Source: an uncultured Burkholderiales bacterium (GTDB lineage: Bacteria > Pseudomonadota > Gammaproteobacteria > Burkholderiales > Burkholderiaceae_D). From it: a DNA stretch of 8,118 bases. The first letter of the stretch is position 1, and each line of letters starts with the position of its first letter. The translations under genes were made by a program, and so were the position numbers. The stretch is taken from the NCBI GenBank assembly GCA_937872165.1, contig CALMOR010000109.1:1364-9481 (forward strand). The letters are read 5' to 3'. The notes under the pieces were generated by a model, which saw only the letters and a program-made list of their open reading frames with translations, made no database searches and was not told the origin of the DNA. Below are positions 1-5,729 of this stretch, one piece after another.

Positions 1-1
1 C

Positions 2-430
2 GTCTACGAGACGCGCGAGCTCGTGAAGGCCAGGCACAGGCCGCTCGTCGTCATCACGTCGAACAACGAGAAGGAGCTGCCGGACGCGTTCCTGCGCCGC
101 TGCTTCTTCCACTACATCCGCTTCCCCGACAAGGAGACGATGCAGGCGATCGTCGACGTCCACTATCCGAACATCAAGAAGGAGCTGCTGGCGGCCGCGC
201 TGGCCGCGTTCTTCCAGATGCGCGACGTGCCGGGCCTGAAGAAGAAGCCGTCGACGTCGGAACTGCTCGACTGGCTGAAGCTGCTGCTGGCCGAGGACAT
301 CCCGCCAGAGGCGCTGCACGGCAAGGACACCAAGGCGATCGTGCCGCCGCTCCACGGCGCGCTCTTGAAGAACGAGCAGGACGTCCATCTGTTCGAGCGG
401 CTCGTGTTCATGGCGAAGAACAACCGCTGA
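2..430 (+). CDS. MoxR-family AAA+ ATPase, C-terminal part (5' truncated by window edge)
   Basis: This is the last 142 residues of an AAA+ ATPase of the MoxR type; the Walker A and B motifs lie upstream of the window. The reading frame is open from the first full codon at position 2, so the gene enters from the left. The visible part starts just before sensor 1: LVVITSNNEKELPDAFLRRC contains the sensor-1 Asn pair and the arginine-finger region, followed by FFHYIRFPD, very typical of this subfamily. The rest is a helical lid domain. MoxR ATPases work with VWA-domain proteins as chaperone-like machines that mature or insert cofactors into target complexes. A CoxE-like VWA gene lies two genes downstream, on the same strand, which supports that role. 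The substrate cannot be told from the sequence. The stop is TGA, and the next gene starts 28 nt later, probably in the same transcript. Confidence 0.9.
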   Translation, partial: VYETRELVKARHRPLVVITSNNEKELPDAFLRRCFFHYIRFPDKETMQAIVDVHYPNIKKELLAAALAAFFQMRDVPGLKKKPSTSELLDWLKLLLAEDIPPEALHGKDTKAIVPPLHGALLKNEQDVHLFERLVFMAKNNR

Positions 431-458
431 CCAGCGCCGCGACGCTCGGTCCTTCGAC

Positions 459-1052
459 ATGACCTTCGCCGAGCCGGTCACGCTCGCCGGCCGACGAGTC
501 GTCCTGGAACCGTTGCGCGCGACGCACGCGGAGGCGATGGAAGCCGCGGCCGCGGACGGCGAATTGTGGAAGCTCTGGTACACGTCGGTCCCCGCTCCCG
601 GATGCATGGCCGGCGAGATCGAGCGTCGCCTCGGCCTGCAACGGACCGGGTCGATGCTGCCGTTCGCCGTCGTCGACGCGACCGGTACCGTGGTCGGCAT
701 GACGACCTACATGAACATCGACGCGATCCATCGTCGTGTCGAGATCGGCTCCACCTGGTACGCGAAGCGCGCGCAGAGGACCGGTCTCAACACCGAAGCC
801 AAGCTGCTGTTGCTGACGCATGCGTTCGACGGACTCGACTGCATCGCGGTGGAGTTCCGCACGCACTGGATGAACCAGCAGAGCCGCGCGGCCATCGCGC
901 GTCTCGGCGCGCGGCAGGACGGCGTGTTGCGCAATCACCAGATCGCGTCCGACGGCTCGCTGCGCGATACCGTGGTCTTCTCGATCATCGCCAGCGAGTG
1001 GGCGGCGGTGAAGAGCAACCTGTCCTACCGGCTCGCATCGGCGGGCGCATGA
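459..1052 (+). CDS. GNAT-family N-acetyltransferase, RimJ/RimL-like
   Basis: A 197-residue protein covering a complete GNAT fold of the RimL (Acetyltransf_3) type, which transfers acetyl from acetyl-CoA to an amino group of a protein or small molecule. The N-terminal strand is VTLAGRRVVLEPLRATHAEA (residues 7-26). The core shows EIGSTWYAKRAQRTGLNTEA (95-114), whose RTGLNTEAK stretch matches the acetyl-CoA-binding turn of this subfamily. The distal motifs are VEFRTHWMNQQSRAAIARLG (131-150), then DGVLRNH and RDTVVFSIIASEW (169-181). The ATG at 459 is chosen because the family's N-terminus aligns with it; there is no strong Shine-Dalgarno sequence. The gene sits 28 nt after the MoxR gene and 34 nt before the VWA gene, so co-transcription is likely. 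The substrate is unknown. It could modify a partner of the ATPase module or be an unrelated passenger. Confidence 0.9.
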   Translation: MTFAEPVTLAGRRVVLEPLRATHAEAMEAAAADGELWKLWYTSVPAPGCMAGEIERRLGLQRTGSMLPFAVVDATGTVVGMTTYMNIDAIHRRVEIGSTWYAKRAQRTGLNTEAKLLLLTHAFDGLDCIAVEFRTHWMNQQSRAAIARLGARQDGVLRNHQIASDGSLRDTVVFSIIASEWAAVKSNLSYRLASAGA

Positions 1053-1086
1053 TCGCCGACGTCGAAGCGACCTCGAGGAGAACCGC

Positions 1087-2262
1087 ATGCTGATCGACTT
1101 CTTCTTCGCTCTCAAGTCCGCCAAGATCCCGGTGACGATCAAGGAATACCTGATCCTCGTCGAGGGGCTGAAGAAGGACGTGATCGATCCGTCGATCGAC
1201 GACTTCTACTATTTCGCGCGGACCACGCTCGTCAAGGACGAGCAGAACTACGACAAGTTCGACAAGGCCTTCGGGGCCTACTTCAACGGCCGTGCCGCGA
1301 AGGTCGACCTGCAGCGCGACCTGCCGCTCGACTGGCTGATGAAGAAGCTCGACCGCGAGCTCACTGCCGAAGAGAAGGCGCAGGTCGAGTCGCTCGGCGG
1401 ATGGGACGCGCTGATGAAGCGGCTCCAGGAGATCCTCGACGAGCAGAAGGAACGCCACGAGGGCGGCAGCAAGTGGATCGGCACCGGCGGCACGTCGCCC
1501 TTCGGAAACGGGGGCTACAACCCCGAAGGCATCCGCGTCGGCGGGTCGTCGGCGGGCAACCGCACCGCCGTCAAGGTATGGGAGTCGCGCGCCTATCGCG
1601 ACTACGACGACCAGATCGAGCTCGGCACGCGCAACATCAAGGTCGCGTTGCGACGCCTTCGCAAGTTCGCCCGCGAGGGCGCCGACCTCGAACTGGACCT
1701 GCCCGACACGATCGGCGCCACGGCCCGCAACGCCGGCTGGCTCGACATCAAGATGGTCCCCGAGCGGCGCAACAACGTGAAGGTGCTGATGCTGCTCGAC
1801 GTCGGCGGCACGATGGACGATCACATCGCACGGACCGAGGAACTGTTCTCGGCGGCGAAGGCCGAGTTCAAGCACATGGACTTCTTCTACTTCCACAACT
1901 GCGTGTACGACTTCCTGTGGAAGAACAACCGGCGTCGACACGCCGAGCGCACGCCCACCTGGGACGTGCTGCGCAAGTACTCGCCCGATACCAAGCTGAT
2001 CCTGGTCGGAGACGCGACGATGAGTCCATACGAGATCCTGCAACCGGGCGGCAGCGTCGAGTACAACAACGAGGAGACCGGAGCGGTATGGCTGCAGCGG
2101 CTGACGGACCAGTTCCCCAAGTTCGTGTGGCTGAACCCGGAGCCGGAGCCCTTGTGGCAATACCGGCAGTCCATCTCCGTCGTCAACCAGATCATGGCGT
2201 ACCGTATGGTGCCGATCACGCTCGAGGGACTCGCACGGGGAATGCGGATGCTGTCGAAGTAG
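1087..2262 (+). CDS. VWA-domain protein, CoxE-like, partner of the MoxR ATPase
   Basis: A 391-residue cytoplasmic protein with no signal peptide or membrane segment. The N-terminal region (about 1-125: IDFFFALKSAKIPVTIKEY, then DDFYYFARTTLVKDE) is the conserved helical part of CoxE-like VWA proteins. A glycine-rich linker at 128-153 (GTGGTSPFGNGG) is also typical. The VWA domain starts near 230: LMLLDVGGTM (235-243) holds the metal-ion-dependent adhesion site as D238-V-G-G-T242, and LILVGDATMSP (304-314) supplies a likely later metal-binding Asp309. Members of this family pair with MoxR ATPases, probably as adaptors for the client protein. GAGGAG at 1075-1080, six nt before the ATG, is a good ribosome binding site and fixes the start. 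Stop is TAG. The operon probably ends here, as a 242-nt gap follows. Confidence 0.92.
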   Translation: MLIDFFFALKSAKIPVTIKEYLILVEGLKKDVIDPSIDDFYYFARTTLVKDEQNYDKFDKAFGAYFNGRAAKVDLQRDLPLDWLMKKLDRELTAEEKAQVESLGGWDALMKRLQEILDEQKERHEGGSKWIGTGGTSPFGNGGYNPEGIRVGGSSAGNRTAVKVWESRAYRDYDDQIELGTRNIKVALRRLRKFAREGADLELDLPDTIGATARNAGWLDIKMVPERRNNVKVLMLLDVGGTMDDHIARTEELFSAAKAEFKHMDFFYFHNCVYDFLWKNNRRRHAERTPTWDVLRKYSPDTKLILVGDATMSPYEILQPGGSVEYNNEETGAVWLQRLTDQFPKFVWLNPEPEPLWQYRQSISVVNQIMAYRMVPITLEGLARGMRMLSK

Positions 2263-2360
2263 CGCGGCTGTCGACACTTCCCGTTACAGCCGACACGGGT
2301 TCGCCACAACGGCGCGTCGACGATCGCGGCCACCGGGCGTTATCCACGAAGCATCGGCGC

Positions 2361-2387
2361 GATTGGTTCGTCGAACCCTGCCCAATC
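2361..2387. repeat. Imperfect palindrome, possible operator
   Basis: An inner perfect arm pair, GGTTCG (2365-2370) and CGAACC (2372-2377), is centred on a single T at 2371. An outer pair, GATTGG (2361-2366) and CCAATC (2382-2387), overlaps it. The two pairings share bases and so are alternatives or a bulged cruciform. It lies about 120 nt upstream of the glycine-zipper start, where a regulator could bind. A chance origin is possible. Confidence 0.35.
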
Positions 2388-2459
2388 AGTATCGATCCGA
2401 CACCCTCGCGTCGAAGGGGCGATCATCGTCGACGCTCGTTTTCGGCGCCGTGCAGGAAA

Positions 2460-2473
2460 CGGGCGATCGCCCG
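2460..2473. repeat. Perfect 14-nt palindrome in the leader of the glycine-zipper gene
   Basis: CGGGCGATCGCCCG reads identically on both strands, with no central spacer. It ends 18 nt before the Shine-Dalgarno sequence at 2492. It could be a protein-binding site. With no loop it would make a poor RNA hairpin. GC-rich genomes produce such sites by chance more often than others, so its function is uncertain. Confidence 0.4.
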
Positions 2474-2491
2474 ATGCCCGGCCACCCAGTC

Positions 2492-2498
2492 AGGAGGA
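2492..2498 (+). promoter_or_regulatory. Strong ribosome binding site that fixes the start of the glycine-zipper gene
   Basis: AGGAGGA is a near-perfect match to the anti-Shine-Dalgarno sequence and lies 6 nt before the ATG at 2505. It shows that the protein begins there, although the same frame stays open upstream through the intergenic gap and into the VWA gene. Confidence 0.85.
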
Positions 2499-2504
2499 AT
2501 CATC

Positions 2505-3170
2505 ATGGAACCATCCAACGGGCGCTCCCGCATCCATCCACTCGTGGCGACCGCGGCGATCTCGGTCATCGTGTTGTCCGCGGTCGGCGTGACCGCGCTG
2601 GTGATGAACCGCTCCGACGCGACGCCTTCGCCCTACGACGCACCGGTCGCCAGCGCGTCGGCGCCGTCCGGCCAGCCCGCGGTGGCCGCCCAGAAGACCA
2701 CGGCGTCGGCCCCGTTGATCGCGGCGAGCACGCCGGCGTCGCGCAACGAGCCGGCCACACCCGACTACGGGCCGCCGCCTCCGGCGCGTTCCGAGCCCGA
2801 GTACGCGCCGCCGCCTCCGGTCGCCCGGGCCGAGGTCTGCCACAACTGCGGCGTCGTCGACTCGATCCAGGAGATCAAGGTCAAGGGCCAGGGCACCGGT
2901 ATCGGCGCGGTCGGCGGTGCGGTGGTCGGGGGCCTGCTCGGCAACGCGGTCGGGGCGGGCCGCGGCAAGGCGCTGGCGACCGTCGCCGGTGCCGTCGGCG
3001 GCGGCTTCGGCGGTAATGCGATCGAGAAGAACGTCCGTTCCAACGTCGAGCACCAGATGATCGTGCGTCTGGACGGAGGCGGCACACGCACCTTCACGCA
3101 GGCCGCTCCGTTCGGCTACAGCGTCGGCGAACGCGTCCGCATCGTCGACGGTCACGTCGAGCGCGGCTGA
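2505..3170 (+). CDS. Glycine-zipper 2TM-domain envelope protein with N-terminal membrane anchor
   Basis: A 221-residue protein. Residues 11-33 form one hydrophobic segment (LVATAAISVIVLSAVGVTAL) after a short basic N-terminus. There is no clear signal-peptidase site or lipobox, so it is probably an uncleaved inner-membrane anchor. A linker rich in Ala, Ser and Pro follows (about 38-110), with two PPPP blocks (DYGPPPPARSE, EYAPPPPVARAE). Next comes CHNCG (112-116), a two-Cys motif remembered from this family. The glycine zipper spans about 129-171 (GTGIGAVGGAVVGGLLGNAV and GAVGGGFGGNAIE). The C-terminal part (about 180-215) is a small beta-rich domain ending in SVGERVRIVDG, as in SlyB-like proteins. 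The family is envelope-associated with poorly defined roles. The start is set by AGGAGGA at 2492-2498. Two hairpins follow the stop. Confidence 0.85.
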   Translation: MEPSNGRSRIHPLVATAAISVIVLSAVGVTALVMNRSDATPSPYDAPVASASAPSGQPAVAAQKTTASAPLIAASTPASRNEPATPDYGPPPPARSEPEYAPPPPVARAEVCHNCGVVDSIQEIKVKGQGTGIGAVGGAVVGGLLGNAVGAGRGKALATVAGAVGGGFGGNAIEKNVRSNVEHQMIVRLDGGGTRTFTQAAPFGYSVGERVRIVDGHVERG

Positions 3171-3182
3171 CCATCGCACGGC

Positions 3183-3203
3183 CGGACCGCGGCCCGCGGT
3201 CCG
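3183..3203 (+). repeat. First hairpin after the glycine-zipper gene
   Basis: CGGACCGCG (3183-3191) pairs with CGCGGTCCG (3195-3203) as a perfect 9-bp stem with a 3-nt loop, starting 12 nt after the stop codon. No T-run follows. It may protect the 3' end of the mRNA or act together with the next hairpin. Confidence 0.55.
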
Positions 3204-3213
3204 TCGCGACACC

Positions 3214-3246
3214 GGAGGCGCGACATTCCGTCGCGCCTCCTTCTCT
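3214..3246 (+). terminator. Probable intrinsic terminator after the glycine-zipper gene
   Basis: GGAGGCGCGAC (3214-3224) and GTCGCGCCTCC (3230-3240) form a perfect 11-bp stem with a 5-nt ATTCC loop. A pyrimidine stretch, TTCTCTC, follows. The stem is strong but the tail is mixed T and C, so termination may be incomplete. The hairpin ends only 16 nt before the start codon of the lipoprotein gene and 7 nt before its GAGG ribosome binding site. Read-through or attenuation of that gene is therefore possible. Confidence 0.7.
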
Positions 3247-3256
3247 CGAGGTCTCC

Positions 3257-3823
3257 ATGAAACGCAGCCTTCCGGCACTGCTGATCGTCGCCTGCGCGCT
3301 CGGCGCGTGCGCGACGCAACCGCCGCCCCGACGCGAAGTCGCCGTCGTCCGCATCACGCAATCGCCACCAACCCCGCGCGTCGAGAACATCCCGCCCCCT
3401 CCGGCCTCGCACTTCTATTGGGTCGCGGGCCACTGGAAGTGGGAAGGCGGCGGCTACGTGTGGGAGGGCGGTCGCTGGGTCGAACCTCGGGTCGACCAGG
3501 TCTACGTGCAGGCGCACTGGTCGCAACGAGGCAACGAGTGGATCTATGCGCCCGCGCACTGGCAGACGGTGCGCGGTGCTCCGGGCATCACGGTCATCGA
3601 CGCGCCGGGACCGCCTCCGGCTCCGCGCGTCGAGGCGATCGCGCCGCCCCCGGGCGCCGACTTCGTCTGGATCAACGGACACTGGCGGTTCGACCACGGC
3701 CAGTACGTCTGGGAGTCGGGCCGTTGGGAACGCCATCATCGCGGCGAGCACTGGCTCGCGGCGCACTGGGTGCAGCGCGGCCCCGGATGGCAATACGTCG
3801 CGGGGCGATGGGAGGTCGACTGA
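3257..3823 (+). CDS. YXWGXW/WXXGXW repeat lipoprotein
   Basis: A 188-residue lipoprotein. The signal peptide MKRSLPALLIVACALGAC ends in the lipobox LGAC with Cys18. The residue after it is Ala, not Asp, so outer-membrane sorting is likely. The mature protein is rich in Trp, Gly and Pro and has WXXGXW-type motifs (YWVAGHW, YVWEGGRW, FVWINGHW, YVWESGRW), as in BcpO-related WXXGXW proteins. Residues 40-102 and 123-185 are the same 63-residue unit, aligned without gaps. Each has a PRVE start, a PPP stretch, then Trp at offsets 15, 20, 29, 34, 48, 55 and 62. The family's function is not well established; an envelope or surface role is inferred. GAGG at 3248-3251 is the ribosome binding site, 5 nt before the ATG. 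The gene converges with the GspE-like gene, 18 nt away. Confidence 0.9.
   Translation: MKRSLPALLIVACALGACATQPPPRREVAVVRITQSPPTPRVENIPPPPASHFYWVAGHWKWEGGGYVWEGGRWVEPRVDQVYVQAHWSQRGNEWIYAPAHWQTVRGAPGITVIDAPGPPPAPRVEAIAPPPGADFVWINGHWRFDHGQYVWESGRWERHHRGEHWLAAHWVQRGPGWQYVAGRWEVD
3374..3562 (+). repeat. Intragenic repeat, copy A (63 codons)
   Basis: This codes for residues 40-102 of the WXXGXW lipoprotein, from PRVENI to APAHW. It aligns with copy B without gaps, at a period of 83 codons. It has diverged clearly at the DNA level, so the duplication is old. Confidence 0.8.
3623..3811 (+). repeat. Intragenic repeat, copy B (63 codons)
   Basis: This codes for residues 123-185 of the WXXGXW lipoprotein, from PRVEAI to VAGRW. 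All seven Trp positions of copy A are kept. The 20-residue stretch between the copies (QTVRGAPGITVIDAPGPPPA) is a Pro-rich hinge. Confidence 0.8.
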
Positions 3824-3844
3824 CCGAGCGACGTCCGGCGGTCA
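3821..3844. terminator. Inverted repeat spanning the two convergent stop codons
   Basis: TGACCG (3821-3826) and CGGTCA (3839-3844) form a 6-bp stem with a 12-nt loop. Each arm contains the stop codon of one of the two convergent genes. It is symmetrical and could work for both strands, but the stem is short and there is no T-run on either side, so terminator activity is doubtful. Confidence 0.35.
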
Positions 3845-5629
3845 ACCTTCGATCGTGGGCGTCGCCTTCAGCACTTCCTCGACCGTCGTCGTTCCGGCGA
3901 CGATCTTCATCGCGCCGGACACGCGCAGCGGTCGCATGCCGTCGCGCAGGCCGCGCTGGCGGATGGCGTCGATGCTCGGCGTCGCCGATATCAGCGCCTT
4001 GACCTCGGGCGTGATCTCGAGGATCTCGTAGATGCCGGTACGACCGCGATAGCCGGTCATGCGGCACTCGATGCACCCGACCGGCCGCTGCAGCTCTATC
4101 GGCCGCTCGGTCCTGAACGGCGCGATCAGCGCCTTCCAGGTCTCGGTCTCGACGGTGCCCGGCGCCTTGCAATGCGGGCACAGTGTCCGCACCAGTCGCT
4201 GCGCCATGATGCCGATGACGGTCGCGTTGAGCAGATAGGGGGGCACGCCCAGTTCCAGCAGCCGCGTGATCGCCGAAGGCGCGTCGTTGGTGTGGACGGT
4301 CGAGAAGACGAGGTGGCCGGTCAACGCGGCCTGCACGGCCATCTCGGCCGTCTCAAGGTCGCGGATCTCGCCGACCATGATGATGTCGGGGTCCTGACGC
4401 ATCAGCGCGCGGACGCCGTCGGCGAAGCCGAGGTCGATCGACGCCTGCACCTGCATCTGGTTGAACGCACCCTCGACCATCTCGATCGGGTCCTCGATCG
4501 TGCAGACGTTGACCTCCTCGGTCGCGAGCGTCTTCAACGTCGAGTACAGCGTGGTGGTCTTGCCGGAGCCGGTCGGGCCGGTGACGAGCACGATGCCGTA
4601 GGGCTTCCCGGTCATCGTGTTCCAGCGGCGCGCATCGTCGTCCGAGAAGCCGAGCTCGGCGAAATCCTTGACCACCACCTCCGGGTCGAAGATGCGCATC
4701 ACGAGCTTCTCGCCGAAGGCCGTGGGCAGCGTCGACAGCCGCAGCTCCACTTCGGCACCGGTCGCGGTCAGGGTCTTGATGCGGCCGTCCTGGGGGCGAC
4801 GCTTCTCGATGACGTCCATGCGGCCGAGCAGCTTGACGCGACTGGTCATCGCGGACATCACCGCGGTCGGTACCTGATAGACCTGGTGCAGCACGCCGTC
4901 GATGCGAAAGCGCACGACGCCCTGCTCGCGCCGCGGCTCGAGATGGATGTCGGAGGCGCGCTGGTCGAACGCGTACTGCCACAGCCAGTCGACGATCTGC
5001 ACGATGTGCGCGTCGTTCGAATCGTATTGCCGGCCGCCCGCCTTCGCGCTGCCCAGTTCGACCAGCTGCTCGAAGCTGTTCTGCGCGGCCGCTCCGCCCT
5101 TGGCCACCGCGCCCTTGACCGAGCGCGCGAGGCTGAAGAACTCCGCGATGTAGCGCGTGACGTCGCTGGGATTGGCGAACAGCCGCCGCACGTCCCGCCG
5201 CCAGATGCGCTGCATCTCGGGGATCCACTCCACGAGGTACGGTTCCGAAGTCGCGATGACGACCTCGTGCGCGCGGATCTCGATCGGCAGGATGCGAAAG
5301 CGCGTCGCGTAGCTGACCGACATCAGGTCCGCGATCTTCGAGAAGTCGACCTTCAGAGGATCGATGCGCGTATAGCCCAGCTCCACCTTGCCGGCGAGCC
5401 ACTCCGACAACGCGTCGAGCGTCAGCAGACGATGCGGCGACGCGACCGACTTGAGCTTCGCTTCGGCGACGATCGCGAGCGGATGCGTGTCGCTGCGCAG
5501 CCGCGCCGCGTCGCGATGCATCGCGTCGGCCAGAGCCTCGTCGACCATGCCGTCGGCGACGAGCCACTTCAGCACGCGGTCGAGCGTGAGCTGCTGGTCC
5601 TTCTGATGGAGGGTGGGCAAGGCGCTCAT
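3842..5629 (-). CDS. GspE/PulE/PilB-family secretion or pilus assembly ATPase
   Basis: A 595-residue protein, full length for the family. These hexameric cytoplasmic ATPases power assembly of type IV pili or type II secretion pseudopili. An N-terminal GspE_N/MshEN-like region spans about 65-165 (GYTRIDPLKVDF, FRILPIEIRAHEVVIATSEP). The ATPase core follows: SDIHLEPRR (226-234), FRIDGVLHQV (241-250), Walker A GPTGSGKT (351-358), Asp box IEDPIE (378-383), Walker B DPDIIMVGEIRD (413-424), and His box TGHLVFSTVHTNDA (437-450). The zinc-binding tetracysteine motif is complete: C484-P-H-C487 and C519-I-E-C522. No pilC, pilD or pilin gene is next to it, so whether it serves pili, type II secretion or another machine cannot be decided here. 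A perfect TATAAT lies upstream. The ribosome binding site is weak. Confidence 0.93.
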   Translation of the reverse strand: MSALPTLHQKDQQLTLDRVLKWLVADGMVDEALADAMHRDAARLRSDTHPLAIVAEAKLKSVASPHRLLTLDALSEWLAGKVELGYTRIDPLKVDFSKIADLMSVSYATRFRILPIEIRAHEVVIATSEPYLVEWIPEMQRIWRRDVRRLFANPSDVTRYIAEFFSLARSVKGAVAKGGAAAQNSFEQLVELGSAKAGGRQYDSNDAHIVQIVDWLWQYAFDQRASDIHLEPRREQGVVRFRIDGVLHQVYQVPTAVMSAMTSRVKLLGRMDVIEKRRPQDGRIKTLTATGAEVELRLSTLPTAFGEKLVMRIFDPEVVVKDFAELGFSDDDARRWNTMTGKPYGIVLVTGPTGSGKTTTLYSTLKTLATEEVNVCTIEDPIEMVEGAFNQMQVQASIDLGFADGVRALMRQDPDIIMVGEIRDLETAEMAVQAALTGHLVFSTVHTNDAPSAITRLLELGVPPYLLNATVIGIMAQRLVRTLCPHCKAPGTVETETWKALIAPFRTERPIELQRPVGCIECRMTGYRGRTGIYEILEITPEVKALISATPSIDAIRQRGLRDGMRPLRVSGAMKIVAGTTTVEEVLKATPTIEG

Positions 5630-5661
5630 CGAGGCTGCACGACGTCGAAGGTCGGTCGACG

Positions 5662-5667
5662 ATTATA
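5662..5667 (-). promoter_or_regulatory. Promoter -10 box for the GspE/PilB-family gene
   Basis: Read on the minus strand this is a perfect TATAAT, 32 nt upstream of the ATG at 5629, and one of the few AT-rich spots in the region. No good -35 box is seen 16-18 nt further upstream (ACAGGC is the best offer), so it may need an activator. It suggests the ATPase is transcribed separately from the spermidine-synthase-like gene 100 nt upstream. Confidence 0.55.
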
Positions 5668-5729
5668 GGTGGAGCCCGCGCGCCGCCTGTGCCGCCCGTC
5701 GCGCGACGCGACCGCCGACCCGGCGGGGT

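Larger units (their letters stand above)
2263..2504. other. Intergenic region with two inverted repeats
   Basis: This gap of 242 nt between the VWA gene and the glycine-zipper gene holds no credible ORF of its own. Just after the VWA stop, CGGCTGT (2265-2271) and ACAGCCG (2286-2292) form a 7-bp stem with a 14-nt loop. It lacks a T-run, so it is only a weak terminator candidate. Further on lie an imperfect palindrome (2361-2387) and a perfect 14-nt palindrome (2460-2473), listed separately. I could not find a convincing pair of -35 and -10 boxes, although a promoter for the next gene is expected here. Confidence 0.5.

Noticed and set aside
985..2277. Long open frame of 430 residues antisense to the VWA gene
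   Set aside because: It mirrors the VWA gene's codon pattern and has no recognisable domain; long antisense frames are common in GC-rich genes. The opposite frame carries clear family motifs.
2363..2395. Possible promoter TTGGTT with CAGTAT or TATCGA
   Set aside because: Spacing (18 or 21 nt) and -10 match are too poor to support a promoter call.
1401..2504. Upstream extension of the glycine-zipper frame through the gap and into the VWA gene
   Set aside because: The extension is an Arg-rich out-of-frame reading of the VWA gene. The strong AGGAGGA at 2492-2498 marks the real start at 2505.
4172..5668. Open frame of 498 residues antisense to the GspE/PilB-family gene
   Set aside because: It is a shadow rich in Arg, Asp, Leu and Val with no family motif, and the minus strand there codes for a complete ATPase.
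5698..5709. Perfect 12-nt palindrome CGTCGCGCGACG upstream of the ATPase promoter
   Set aside because: It is made only of CG-rich words that recur all over this window, so chance is the simplest explanation; it lies beyond the expected -35 region.
5712..5726. CCGCC/GGCGG hairpin just after the spermidine-synthase-like stop (minus strand)
   Set aside because: The stem is only 5 bp and no T-run follows on the minus strand, so I do not call it a terminator.
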